From: Anaerolineales bacterium
GTDB taxonomy: Bacteria; Chloroflexota; Anaerolineae; Anaerolineales; Villigracilaceae
Assembly (NCBI GenBank): GCA_025938055.1
Contig: JAICQC010000270.1
Coordinates: 1-6,414, forward strand
DNA length: 6,414 nt
Direction of reading: 5' to 3'
Both the position numbers and the translations under genes were made by a program. The notes beneath the pieces were generated by a model. It was not told the origin of the DNA. It saw nothing but the letters and a program-made list of their open reading frames with translations, and did no database searches. Shown here piece by piece: positions 1 to 5,274 of the stretch. How positions within the stretch are numbered: position 1 is the first letter of the stretch; every line of letters starts with the position of its first letter.

Positions 1-97
1 CATGATCCTGACCACGGACGTCCTCATTACGGACATGCCCGAGAAGGAAAAAGCCCCTGCAATGCCTCCTGGCGGCATGGGCGGCATGGATTATTAA
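1..97 (+). CDS. groEL: Chaperonin GroEL (Hsp60), C-terminal end only
   Basis: This is the 3' end of a reading frame entering from the left edge; base 1 is the last base of a codon and the stop is TAA at 95-97. The visible tail reads [20 protein letters not shown], then [11 protein letters not shown]. The segment with [12 protein letters not shown] and the flexible Gly-Gly-Met tail is the characteristic end of bacterial GroEL: the end of the equatorial domain, then the GGM tail that projects into the folding cavity. GroEL is the cytoplasmic ATP-driven chaperonin that works with GroES. The GGM tail is short here (GGM-GGM-DY). A strong hairpin follows directly, so the gene ends its transcription unit. 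Only about 31 residues can be seen, but the ending is distinctive. Confidence 0.93.
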   Translation, partial: MILTTDVLITDMPEKEKAPAMPPGGMGGMDY

Positions 98-106
98 TAA
101 TAAATT

Positions 107-150
107 ACCACGTAGGGAAGGGCAGCCGCCCTTCCCTACGTGGTTTAAAT
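107..150 (+). terminator. Rho-independent terminator of groEL
   Basis: A perfect 17-bp stem (107-123 with 128-144, arm ACCACGTAGGGAAGGGC) with a 4-base AGCC loop lies 9 bases after the groEL stop. It is followed only by a short TTTAAATTATAAT tract rather than a long T run. The stem is strong, but the tail also holds the next gene's apparent -10 box, so the terminator and the following promoter are packed against each other. Confidence 0.85.
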
Positions 151-156
151 TATAAT
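151..156 (+). promoter_or_regulatory. Probable -10 box for the lipoprotein gene
   Basis: A perfect TATAAT lies just after the groEL terminator. A start of transcription about 7 bases downstream would fall at 162-164, within a few bases of the ATG at 165. No TTGACA-like -35 is seen 16-18 bases upstream, because that interval is the terminator stem. The assignment rests on the -10 box and on the need for a new start after the terminator. Confidence 0.4.
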
Positions 157-164
157 GTGGGGCG

Positions 165-1094
165 ATGCACTGTTACGCTTGTCACTACAGATCCATTCGT
201 ATATTTTTGACCCTCTGGATCGCACTCGGACTCTCCGCGTGCGCTTCGTTTTTCCCCTGGGGACCTGAGCCCACCCTCACACCGACGGCAACTGCTACGC
301 AAACGCCCGAACCTCCCACCGCCACTCCTGAACCGATGGCACTGACCGTGAATGGTGAGGGAGTCACAGTTGTCGAGTTCGATGCGGAGGTCCAGCGCTA
401 TCGCACGTCGCAGGAAAACCTTGGGAATGCGGTCACTTTCGAGGAAGCATCAGAATCGGTAAGGGATGATCTGACCGCCCAATTGCTGCTCGCACAAGCC
501 GCGCGCCAAAACGGATTCATGCTCGACGATGCCGGGCTGGAGGAGCGCATCCAGTCGCTGACGGCGCAGGTCGGTGGGGCAGAAGCGCTCTCAGCCTGGC
601 AATCCGCCCATGGATACAGTGAGCAGGCGTTCCGGTCCGCGCTGAAGCGAGGGGCAGAATCCGCCTGGATGCGTGACAAAATCCTTGCGGAAGTGCCCAG
701 TACCGCAGAACAGGTACACGTCCAGCAAATTCTGCTCTATAATCAAGACACGGCTCAGAGCTTTCATACGCAGTTGAATGGCGGAGCCGATTTTGATGAA
801 CTGGCATTGAGAGCAGACCCTCTGACCCGCGGCGACCTGGGATGGGTGCCAAGAGGCTATCTGCTTGAACCAACCATCGAAGAAGCTGCATTCAACCTGA
901 CGGTAGGTGGATACAGCGACGTGATCGCAACGGACGTGGGGTTTCACATTGTGAGAATTCTGGCGCGTGACCCGCAACGTCCGCTTTCACCCGACGCTTT
1001 ACTTGCCCTGCAGGAACGGGCATTGAAGACTTGGCTTGACCAACAACGCCAGCAGGCAAACGTTATTTTTACGCAGCAGCCAGAGCAGCCGTAA
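165..1094 (+). CDS. Parvulin-type peptidyl-prolyl isomerase lipoprotein (PrsA/SurA-like)
   Basis: The 309-residue protein starts with a lipoprotein signal: basic residues R9 and R12, a hydrophobic stretch at 13-22, and lipobox L23-S24-A25-C26. C26 should be lipidated and hold the protein on the outer face of the membrane. A Pro/Thr-rich stalk spans about 34-57. An N-terminal SurA/PrsA-like helical region spans about 58-175, opening with the typical 'LTVNGEGVTVVEFDAEV'. A PpiC (parvulin) domain spans about 181-267, with GADFDELA, GDLGWVPRG, EEAAFNL and GFHIVRI. Such proteins help exported proteins fold by isomerising prolyl bonds. H261 of the GxHIV motif is present, but the usual His of the early 'RHIL' motif is Gln188 (VQQILL), so isomerase activity may be weakened. 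The ATG at 165 is the only start that keeps the whole signal peptide. There is no clear Shine-Dalgarno site, only GGGG before the ATG. The next gene begins 13 bases after the stop, consistent with an operon. Confidence 0.85.
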   Translation: MHCYACHYRSIRIFLTLWIALGLSACASFFPWGPEPTLTPTATATQTPEPPTATPEPMALTVNGEGVTVVEFDAEVQRYRTSQENLGNAVTFEEASESVRDDLTAQLLLAQAARQNGFMLDDAGLEERIQSLTAQVGGAEALSAWQSAHGYSEQAFRSALKRGAESAWMRDKILAEVPSTAEQVHVQQILLYNQDTAQSFHTQLNGGADFDELALRADPLTRGDLGWVPRGYLLEPTIEEAAFNLTVGGYSDVIATDVGFHIVRILARDPQRPLSPDALLALQERALKTWLDQQRQQANVIFTQQPEQP

Positions 1095-1095
1095 T

Positions 1096-1099
1096 GGAG
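1096..1099 (+). promoter_or_regulatory. Ribosome binding site that fixes the 1108 start
   Basis: GGAG lies 8 bases before the ATG at 1108 and directly after the stop of the lipoprotein gene. It supports 1108 rather than the in-frame ATG at 1036, which lies inside the upstream coding region and would add 24 residues ahead of an otherwise normal N-terminus. Confidence 0.75.
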
Positions 1100-1107
1100 T
1101 AACACAG

Positions 1108-1845
1108 ATGAATGATGATTTCGATTTCGACGGAACACAATCCAGACGTACGTCAGCGCCCATGCAAGTATGGGATCTGTTATCGATCCTCGTCCTGCTC
1201 CTCACGGTTTGCCTGGTGGGCTACTTCGTCCTGATCTTTATGAATCCGAACTCGCCGCTCAATTTCCTGCCGCCCGGCAGCGCTCCGTTTAGCAACGCCC
1301 TGCCCACATTTACGGTGACACCCTTGCAGCTGGAATCCACATGGACGCCCAGCCCCACGCTCGAGTTGACCGCCACCGCTACGCCGCGCCCGAGCATTAC
1401 CCCGCTGCCGACAAATACGCCGTTCTCGCTTGTCCCACCGACCCGGACCGCCCGCCCCAGCCCCACGCCCCGTGCGCCCTTCAGCGGCTCCTTTACGCAG
1501 GTGGAAAGTACTATTATTCATCCTGAACTGGCATGCAGCTGGGCGGGAATCGGTGGCACGGTTGTGGATGCCAACAACAGTCCTGTGATCGGGACCGTGG
1601 TGGTGCTGCGCGGCACATTGAATGGAAGCACGATCGAACAACAGACCGTGAGCGGCATCAACAAGGAATATGGTCCTTCCGGCTTTGAGTTTGTTTTAGG
1701 CAGCGCCCCTGTTGTCTCCAACGATACTTTATACGTGCAGATGGTGGACCAGCAGAACATCCCGCTTTCAGATCCCGTCACAATCGATACATCCACCGAC
1801 TGTAGCAAAAATCTGGTCATGGTGCGCTTCAGGCGCAATCGATAA
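1108..1845 (+). CDS. Single-pass membrane protein with Pro/Thr stalk and extracytoplasmic domain, function unknown
   Basis: The 245-residue protein has four visible parts. An acidic cytoplasmic start (NDDFDFD) leads to one membrane helix at about 21-45. A long Pro/Thr/Ser-rich stalk follows at about 66-125 (TPSPTLELTATATPRPSITP and similar). A compact C-terminal domain occupies about 130-245. That domain has the pattern CSWAGIGGTVVD..N.PV.GTVVVLRG (C143 onward) and ends at C232 and a basic FRRNR tail. C143 and C232 may form a disulfide, which is inference. The 'GTVVD..N.PV.G..V.L.G' pattern resembles carboxypeptidase-regulatory-like or other Ig-like beta-sandwich domains, so the end may be a small beta domain displayed outside the cell. 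I do not recognise a named family and assign no function. The gene follows the PPIase lipoprotein by 13 bases, has its own GGAG site, and is closed by a strong hairpin, so the two form one transcription unit. Both carry the same kind of stalk. Confidence 0.8.
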   Translation: MNDDFDFDGTQSRRTSAPMQVWDLLSILVLLLTVCLVGYFVLIFMNPNSPLNFLPPGSAPFSNALPTFTVTPLQLESTWTPSPTLELTATATPRPSITPLPTNTPFSLVPPTRTARPSPTPRAPFSGSFTQVESTIIHPELACSWAGIGGTVVDANNSPVIGTVVVLRGTLNGSTIEQQTVSGINKEYGPSGFEFVLGSAPVVSNDTLYVQMVDQQNIPLSDPVTIDTSTDCSKNLVMVRFRRNR

Positions 1846-1861
1846 AGCGTTTTATGGAGTC

Positions 1862-1906
1862 AAGCGGCGATCATCAAAAGATGATCGCCGCTTCTTTATT
1901 ATTATA
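1862..1906 (+). terminator. Rho-independent terminator of the lipoprotein/membrane-protein unit
   Basis: A perfect 14-bp stem (1862-1875 with 1880-1893, arm AAGCGGCGATCATC) has an AAAA loop and a T-rich tail, CTTTATTATTATA. It lies 16 bases after the stop at 1845. It sits between convergent genes, but the T-rich side favours plus-strand termination. On the minus strand the bases after the stem are not T-rich. Confidence 0.88.
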
Positions 1907-1946
1907 GTGAAGGAACCATTCATGCCAGCCTTCACGAAGAAGATGC

Positions 1947-2891
1947 TCACTCCACAGTTTTAATTAAGTCCTGGTGAACGGCTACGTTCCAGTGCTCGTA
2001 ATTTTTGTTCTTTCCCCGTAGCACATCTTCATAGATTGCGCGCAGCCTGGTCGTGATCGGACCCATCACACCCGCTCCGATGGGGTGGTGATCGACCTTT
2101 GTCACGGCGACGATCTGTGCCGCAGTGCCGGTCATGAACATTTCCTCGCAGATGTAAACCTCCGTGCGGTCAATGGAGCGTTCCAGCACGGTAAGACCCA
2201 GTTCCTTGCGCGCCAGCTCGATGACCGATCTGCGCGTGATGCCCTCCAGGATATTATCCGTCACGGGGGGAGTGATTAGCACTCCGTCGCGCAGCATGAA
2301 AACGTTCATTGCCGAGCCTTCCGAGATGTGACCGTTGTTGTCGAGCACCAGCGCTTCGTCGAAGCCGGCGCGGTTGGCGTCGGTCTTGATCAGCGCCGAG
2401 TTGGCGTAGGCGCCTGCCACCTTGCCCCGCGCCGGGATGACGTTATCGTCGACTCGCCGCCAGGAGGAGACGGTCACGTGGGCGTTGGTATCGTTCTTCA
2501 CGTAGGGCTCATACGCCATCACGAACATACAGAATTCGTCCCTGAGATCGTGAAGCCGTACACCGATTCCCAGATCGGCTTTGTAAAAGGTGGGGCGCAG
2601 GTAAATATCCTGCTGCCAGTTGTCGCTACGCAGGAGATCGAGCGTGAGCTGGATCAGGCTTTCTTCGTCATACTCGGTCTGCATGGTCATCATGCGCGCC
2701 GAATGCAGCAAACGCCGGAAGTGGTCGTAGGGACGAAAAACGAAGAGATGTCTCTTCTCTTCGTTCCAATAGGCTCGCATGCCGCCGAAGACGGCGGTTC
2801 CATATAAGAAAGCATGAGTGGCAATACTGATTTTTGCTTCCGAAAGCGGAACGATTTTTCCCTCAAAAAACGCGTGCTTCGAGAGATCCAC
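1947..2891 (-). CDS. ilvE: Branched-chain amino acid aminotransferase (class IV, PLP-dependent)
   Basis: The 314-residue protein fits the usual length of about 300-310 for cytoplasmic IlvE, which transfers amino groups between glutamate and the keto acids of Leu, Ile and Val, the last step of their synthesis. Fold-type IV landmarks are in order: SHALHYGT-like THAFLYGT (25-32), R59 for the PLP phosphate, YLRP (97-100) for substrate carboxylate recognition, catalytic Lys157 in PARGKVAGAY, Tyr162, E191 in ISEGSAMNVF, EGITR (216-220), and MTGTAAQI (253-260) for phosphate binding. A departure from the E. coli enzyme is FGGMR (35-39) where E. coli has FEGIR. D-amino-acid transaminase or aminodeoxychorismate lyase are related alternatives, but the motifs and length favour IlvE. 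The start is GTG at 2891-2889, set by a strong Shine-Dalgarno site. The gene stands alone, convergent with the unit to its left. Confidence 0.9.
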   Translation of the reverse strand: MDLSKHAFFEGKIVPLSEAKISIATHAFLYGTAVFGGMRAYWNEEKRHLFVFRPYDHFRRLLHSARMMTMQTEYDEESLIQLTLDLLRSDNWQQDIYLRPTFYKADLGIGVRLHDLRDEFCMFVMAYEPYVKNDTNAHVTVSSWRRVDDNVIPARGKVAGAYANSALIKTDANRAGFDEALVLDNNGHISEGSAMNVFMLRDGVLITPPVTDNILEGITRRSVIELARKELGLTVLERSIDRTEVYICEEMFMTGTAAQIVAVTKVDHHPIGAGVMGPITTRLRAIYEDVLRGKNKNYEHWNVAVHQDLIKTVE

Positions 2892-2897
2892 TACAAC

Positions 2898-2903
2898 ACC
2901 TCC
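2898..2903 (-). promoter_or_regulatory. Shine-Dalgarno site of ilvE, fixes a GTG start
   Basis: GGAGGT on the minus strand lies 6 bases before the GTG at 2891. This near-perfect site at ideal spacing decides for the non-ATG start. Confidence 0.8.
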
Positions 2904-2935
2904 AAAAAGGATATCGGACCAGCTCTTACAGAGGA

Positions 2936-2963
2936 ATTATACCTGATTGAATGACTTTGTCAT
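2936..2963 (-). promoter_or_regulatory. Sigma-70-type promoter of ilvE, -35 partly in the repeat
   Basis: On the minus strand, ATGACA (2963-2958, five of six matches to TTGACA), a 16-base spacer and a perfect TATAAT (2941-2936) form a good promoter. Transcription would begin near 2929, leaving a leader of about 38 bases before the GTG. Five of the six -35 bases belong to the left terminal inverted repeat of the element at 2959-3046. Confidence 0.7.
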
Positions 2964-3046
2964 TGCGAGGAGCATCGCTACGAAGCAATCCCATGTTAGA
3001 TGGTGTGAGATTGCTTCGTCGGGACAATCACCCTCCTCGCAATGAC
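2959..3046. repeat. MITE-like palindromic intergenic repeat, copy 1 (88 bp)
   Basis: The element is bounded by a perfect 14-bp terminal inverted repeat (GTCATTGCGAGGAG at 2959-2972 and its complement at 3033-3046). It has a perfect inner 11-bp pair (ACGAAGCAATC at 2980-2990 and its complement at 3009-3019). It holds no reading frame. From memory, repeats of the type GTCATTGCGAG...GAAGCAATC...GATTGCTTCG...CTCGCAATGAC are scattered in many bacterial genomes. The second copy in this window (5275-5413) shows it is a repeat family here. No clear target-site duplication is visible. RNA from either strand could fold into a long hairpin. Confidence 0.85.
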
Positions 3047-3070
3047 GGAAAAGTGGGAATCGTGTAAACT
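3042..3070 (+). promoter_or_regulatory. Possible promoter of the FGE-like gene, -35 in the repeat end
   Basis: ATGACG (3042-3047), a 17-base spacer and TAAACT (3065-3070) resemble a weak sigma-70 promoter. The -35 hexamer overlaps the right end of the palindromic repeat. Each hexamer matches only about four positions, so this is tentative. Confidence 0.3.
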
Positions 3071-3103
3071 CAAGTTAGCAAACCGAAGATAAGGTTGGAA
3101 TAA

Positions 3104-4009
3104 ATGAAAATAAAAATTGAATGGATAGAAATTCCTGCCGGAGAATTTGTGTTTGGTCTATCTACAGAACAGGTAGATCATCTCACGAACAAAATTCGTG
3201 AGGACGTTGGCTACCAAAAAACGGATGGTCATGTCGATGATCTAATTCATAGCATTATCAACCAGCCTTACAGTAGTAAGCCTAAACTTACTTCTGAAGA
3301 ATTGAGTTTACTAAAGAGTGGCGAGTATGCCTCTCTCATTAGGATTGAGCGGGTCTTGAGAGATATTACATATTTCCCGAATATAAAACTAGATACTTTT
3401 TATATTTCTAGATTTCCTATCACATACCAGCAACTTCGAGAATTTCCCAAGACACGTTCTCTAGGCAACTTGAAATATGCCTTTATTGTGGCGCAGGATC
3501 AAAGGTATGCAAAAACCCCTGCTATGGTTCCATGGTATATCGCGGATTGGTTTTGCCAATGGATTGGTTCTCGATTACCAACAGTGGCTGAGTGGGAAAA
3601 AGCCGCACGAGGAGTAGATGGTCGTTTATATCCATGGGGAAATGAATGGGACATCAACAAAGGAAATTTCGACCCTGCCGTGTCCAGAGCTTCTGGACAA
3701 ATAAATGACAATATGAATACGTTAGCAACCCCTGTGGATTCGTATCCATATGGTGTCAGTCCCTTTGGCGTTTGGGACATGTGCGGTAATGTATATGAAT
3801 GGACAAGCACTGTTAGGATATTGGATTATGGTGAGGGCCCACTACTAAAATCGCATGCCGTAAAACATCCAACAGATACTCCTTGGTTTGATGCCATACT
3901 GGCACTAAATAGGCAGGGAGGACGAGATGAAGATGATCAATTTGAATATACTGGCTTTCGTCCTGTAAAGGATAAATGGATATCCAAGTATTGGCAGGGA
4001 TGGAAATAA
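3104..4009 (+). CDS. SUMF1/formylglycine-generating-enzyme-like protein without the catalytic cysteines
   Basis: The 301-residue protein has the landmarks of the FGE-sulfatase (SUMF1) fold, a C-type-lectin-like fold. It shows WIEIPAGEFVFG (7-18), the 'LDTFYISRFPITYQQLREF' strand-helix (96-114), RLPTVAEWEKAARG (157-170), LYPWGNEWD (175-183), PFGVWDMCGNVYEWTS (220-235) and GFRPV (284-288). A helical, charged insertion of about 75 residues (20-92) separates the first two. Its only cysteines are C151 and C227. The C-terminal Cys pair that makes true FGE a copper oxidase is absent: the stretch before GFRPV is RQGGRDEDDQFEYT. It is therefore unlikely to convert Cys to formylglycine, and may be a binding or structural member. 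There is no signal peptide, so a cytoplasmic location is inferred. The gene is much richer in A+T than its neighbours (13 of 60 G+C at 3361-3420 against 45 of 60 at 4201-4260), which suggests acquisition. It appears to be alone: no sulfatase or partner gene lies beside it. The RBS is weak (AAGG at 3091-3094). Confidence 0.8.
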   Translation: MKIKIEWIEIPAGEFVFGLSTEQVDHLTNKIREDVGYQKTDGHVDDLIHSIINQPYSSKPKLTSEELSLLKSGEYASLIRIERVLRDITYFPNIKLDTFYISRFPITYQQLREFPKTRSLGNLKYAFIVAQDQRYAKTPAMVPWYIADWFCQWIGSRLPTVAEWEKAARGVDGRLYPWGNEWDINKGNFDPAVSRASGQINDNMNTLATPVDSYPYGVSPFGVWDMCGNVYEWTSTVRILDYGEGPLLKSHAVKHPTDTPWFDAILALNRQGGRDEDDQFEYTGFRPVKDKWISKYWQGWK

Positions 4010-4091
4010 GAGCCATTAGTAAACACAATGCCTTTTTGACACGCTCACTCTGCGACCTGCCTTAAGAAAGTACTCCCAGTTTCTGTTCCTC

Positions 4092-4119
4092 TTGACAACC
4101 ACTTATTTCGGGGTAAAAT
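4092..4119 (+). promoter_or_regulatory. Sigma-70-type promoter of the ArsR-DUF2087 operon
   Basis: A perfect TTGACA (4092-4097), a 16-base spacer and TAAAAT (4114-4119) precede the operon. Transcription should start near 4126, inside the inverted repeat at 4118-4145, leaving a leader of about 35 bases. Confidence 0.8.
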
Positions 4120-4145
4120 CTAATTCGATACTTATCGAATTAGAT
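4118..4145. promoter_or_regulatory. Operator: perfect 13-2-13 inverted repeat over the promoter
   Basis: ATCTAATTCGATA (4118-4130), a CT centre, and its exact complement (4133-4145) form a 28-base palindrome. It overlaps the last bases of the -10 box and covers the expected transcription start. The geometry matches the 12-2-12 operators described for the ArsR/SmtB family, and the first gene downstream codes for an ArsR-type protein. Autorepression is a strong inference. It could fold as a hairpin, but it lacks a T tail and sits at the promoter, so a protein site is more likely than a terminator. Confidence 0.75.
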
Positions 4146-4159
4146 AGAAGAGAGAGAAA

Positions 4160-4720
4160 GTGGACGAACAACCCGAAATCCTGACATTTGTCAAAGCTAT
4201 GGCGTCGGCGGAGCGTTTGCGCATCATCGGTGTGCTGGCTCGCGGGCGGGCGGCGCAGTCAGAAATCGCAGAACAGCTGGGCATGCCCGTGCGGGATGTG
4301 TTCAACCACCTGTCATTCCTTGCCGAAGCAGGCGTGGTCAGCGAGAGCGAGGGAGTCTATGACCTGGATGAAAAGGCAATCGAGTCCTTTGCGCGCGGTC
4401 AGTTCGCGGGCAAGCGTGCTGCGTACGAAGCCAATCAGGAAGAACCGGAGGACGTCCGCAAGGTGTTGAAGAACTTCCTCAACGCGGACGGCTCCCTCAG
4501 GCAAATTCCGCCGCAGGGTAATAAATTGCTTATTATCCTGAACTACATTGTGGATGCGTTTGACTTTGATGCGAACTACACCGAGAAGGAAGTAAACACG
4601 GTTCTGCGGCGTTTCCATGTCGATACGGCGGCGCTGCGCCGCTACTTAGTGGATAACCGTCTGATGGCGCGCGAAAGCGACGGGACAAGATACTGGCGAC
4701 CGAAGGAGGAGACAACATGA
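4160..4720 (+). CDS. ArsR-type winged-helix regulator fused to DUF2087 (first of a pair)
   Basis: The 186-residue protein has an N-terminal ArsR-type winged helix at about 5-70: an AMASAERLRIIGVLA helix, a helix-turn-helix at about 32-57 (SEIAEQLGMPVRDVFNHLSFL, with H50-L51 as in ArsR proteins), and a short wing ending in VYDLD. A linker of about 40 residues leads to DUF2087 at about 109-180, ending in the hallmark RYWRP. DUF2087 has no assigned function that I know of, and is found on regulators. There are no cysteines, so the thiol-metal site of classic ArsR is absent. The recognition helix (PVRDVFNHL) departs from the usual S-x-S-x-H-L pattern, which may change DNA specificity. The start is GTG at 4160, behind a purine-rich GAGAGAGAAA without a strong Shine-Dalgarno site. 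The gene lies 14 bases after the palindrome, and its stop overlaps the next start (ATGA). A cytoplasmic autorepressor role is inferred. Confidence 0.85.
   Translation: MDEQPEILTFVKAMASAERLRIIGVLARGRAAQSEIAEQLGMPVRDVFNHLSFLAEAGVVSESEGVYDLDEKAIESFARGQFAGKRAAYEANQEEPEDVRKVLKNFLNADGSLRQIPPQGNKLLIILNYIVDAFDFDANYTEKEVNTVLRRFHVDTAALRRYLVDNRLMARESDGTRYWRPKEETT
4703..4709 (+). promoter_or_regulatory. Strong Shine-Dalgarno site for the second ArsR-DUF2087 gene
   Basis: AAGGAGG lies 7 bases before the ATG at 4717, inside the end of the first gene. With the ATGA overlap it indicates translational coupling. It is much stronger than the first gene's site, so the second protein may be made in excess. Confidence 0.8.
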
Positions 4721-5271
4721 GCGAAGAACTTGTTACCTTCTTCAAGGCGCTGGCAGACAAGAACCGGCTCAAGATCGTCGGTCTGCTGGCAGAAAAACCG
4801 TACAGCGTGGAAGAACTCGCCGCATTGCTGGAACTGAAACCGCCCACTATATCGCATCATCTTGCAAAGCTTGTAGATGCGGGTCTGGTAAAGTCACACA
4901 CAGAAAGCTACTACAACGTCTATCAGTTGGACCAATCCGTTTTGCAGGAAAAAGCACGGACGATGTTCACGCAACATGAACTCTCCAATGTCGCGGCGGA
5001 AGTCGATGCAGATGCCTACGATAAGAAGGTGATCAGAGATTACGCGCGGCGCGATGGCAGTCTGAAAACACTTCCATCCCAGCAGAAGAAACTGGAAGCG
5101 ATCCTGCGGTATATAGTCAGGGCGTTCGACGTGGGGAAGCGTTACAGCGAAAAGCAGGTAAATGAGATCCTGTCGCGGTATTACGAGGATACCGCCACCC
5201 TGCGGCGCGAACTCGTCGGTTTTGGTTTGATGCAGCGCGACGGCGGGGGAGGAGAATATTGGAGGACATAA
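4717..5271 (+). CDS. ArsR-type winged-helix regulator fused to DUF2087 (second of a pair)
   Basis: The 184-residue protein is a paralogue of its upstream neighbour, with the same order of parts. The ArsR winged helix spans about 1-72: FFKALADKNRLKIVGLLAEK, then the helix-turn-helix SVEELAALLELKPPTISHHL with recognition helix PPTISHHLAKL (42-52), and a wing ending in YYNVYQLD. DUF2087 spans about 113-183, ending in EYWRT. Shared spots include ADGSL/RDGSL, LNYIVDAFD/LRYIVRAFD, Y.EK.VN..L.R, DTA.LRR and the YWR end. Here the recognition helix is canonical (TISHHL), so this copy looks like the fuller DNA binder. It has no cysteines, so a thiol-metal sensor is unlikely. The start is set by AAGGAGG, and the first four bases are shared with the upstream stop. 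The pair probably arose by duplication, and may form homo- or heterodimers acting on the palindrome at 4118-4145; this is inference. The signal sensed is unknown. The palindromic repeat begins 4 bases after the stop. Confidence 0.88.
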   Translation: MSEELVTFFKALADKNRLKIVGLLAEKPYSVEELAALLELKPPTISHHLAKLVDAGLVKSHTESYYNVYQLDQSVLQEKARTMFTQHELSNVAAEVDADAYDKKVIRDYARRDGSLKTLPSQQKKLEAILRYIVRAFDVGKRYSEKQVNEILSRYYEDTATLRRELVGFGLMQRDGGGGEYWRT

Positions 5272-5274
5272 TCT

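Noticed and set aside
1036..1107. Upstream in-frame ATG that would lengthen the membrane protein by 24 residues
   Set aside because: It lies inside the lipoprotein coding region with no ribosome site, while 1108 has GGAG at good spacing and gives a normal acidic cytoplasmic start before the membrane helix.
1907..1935. Possible ilvE terminator: GTGAAGG...CCTTCAC 7-bp stem with a 15-base loop
   Set aside because: The stem is short, the loop large, and the minus-strand tail (TATAATAATAAAG) lacks a T run. It may slow transcription but does not meet the standard.
2328..2807. Open frame of 159 codons on the plus strand inside ilvE
   Set aside because: It is antisense to a gene with all its catalytic motifs, has no ribosome site, and its His/Val/Gly-rich translation matches no family.
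3104..4009. Diversity-generating retroelement target gene
   Set aside because: The SUMF1/lectin-type fold invites the idea, but there is no reverse transcriptase, no template repeat and no second copy of the 3' end in the window.
4013..4037. Possible terminator after the FGE-like gene (CATT...AATG followed by five T)
   Set aside because: The stem is only about four base pairs of A/T-rich sequence before a mismatch, too weak to call.
4118..4145. Palindrome read as a terminator or attenuator hairpin
   Set aside because: It overlaps the -10 box and transcription start and has no T tract after it; position and geometry fit a protein-binding operator better.
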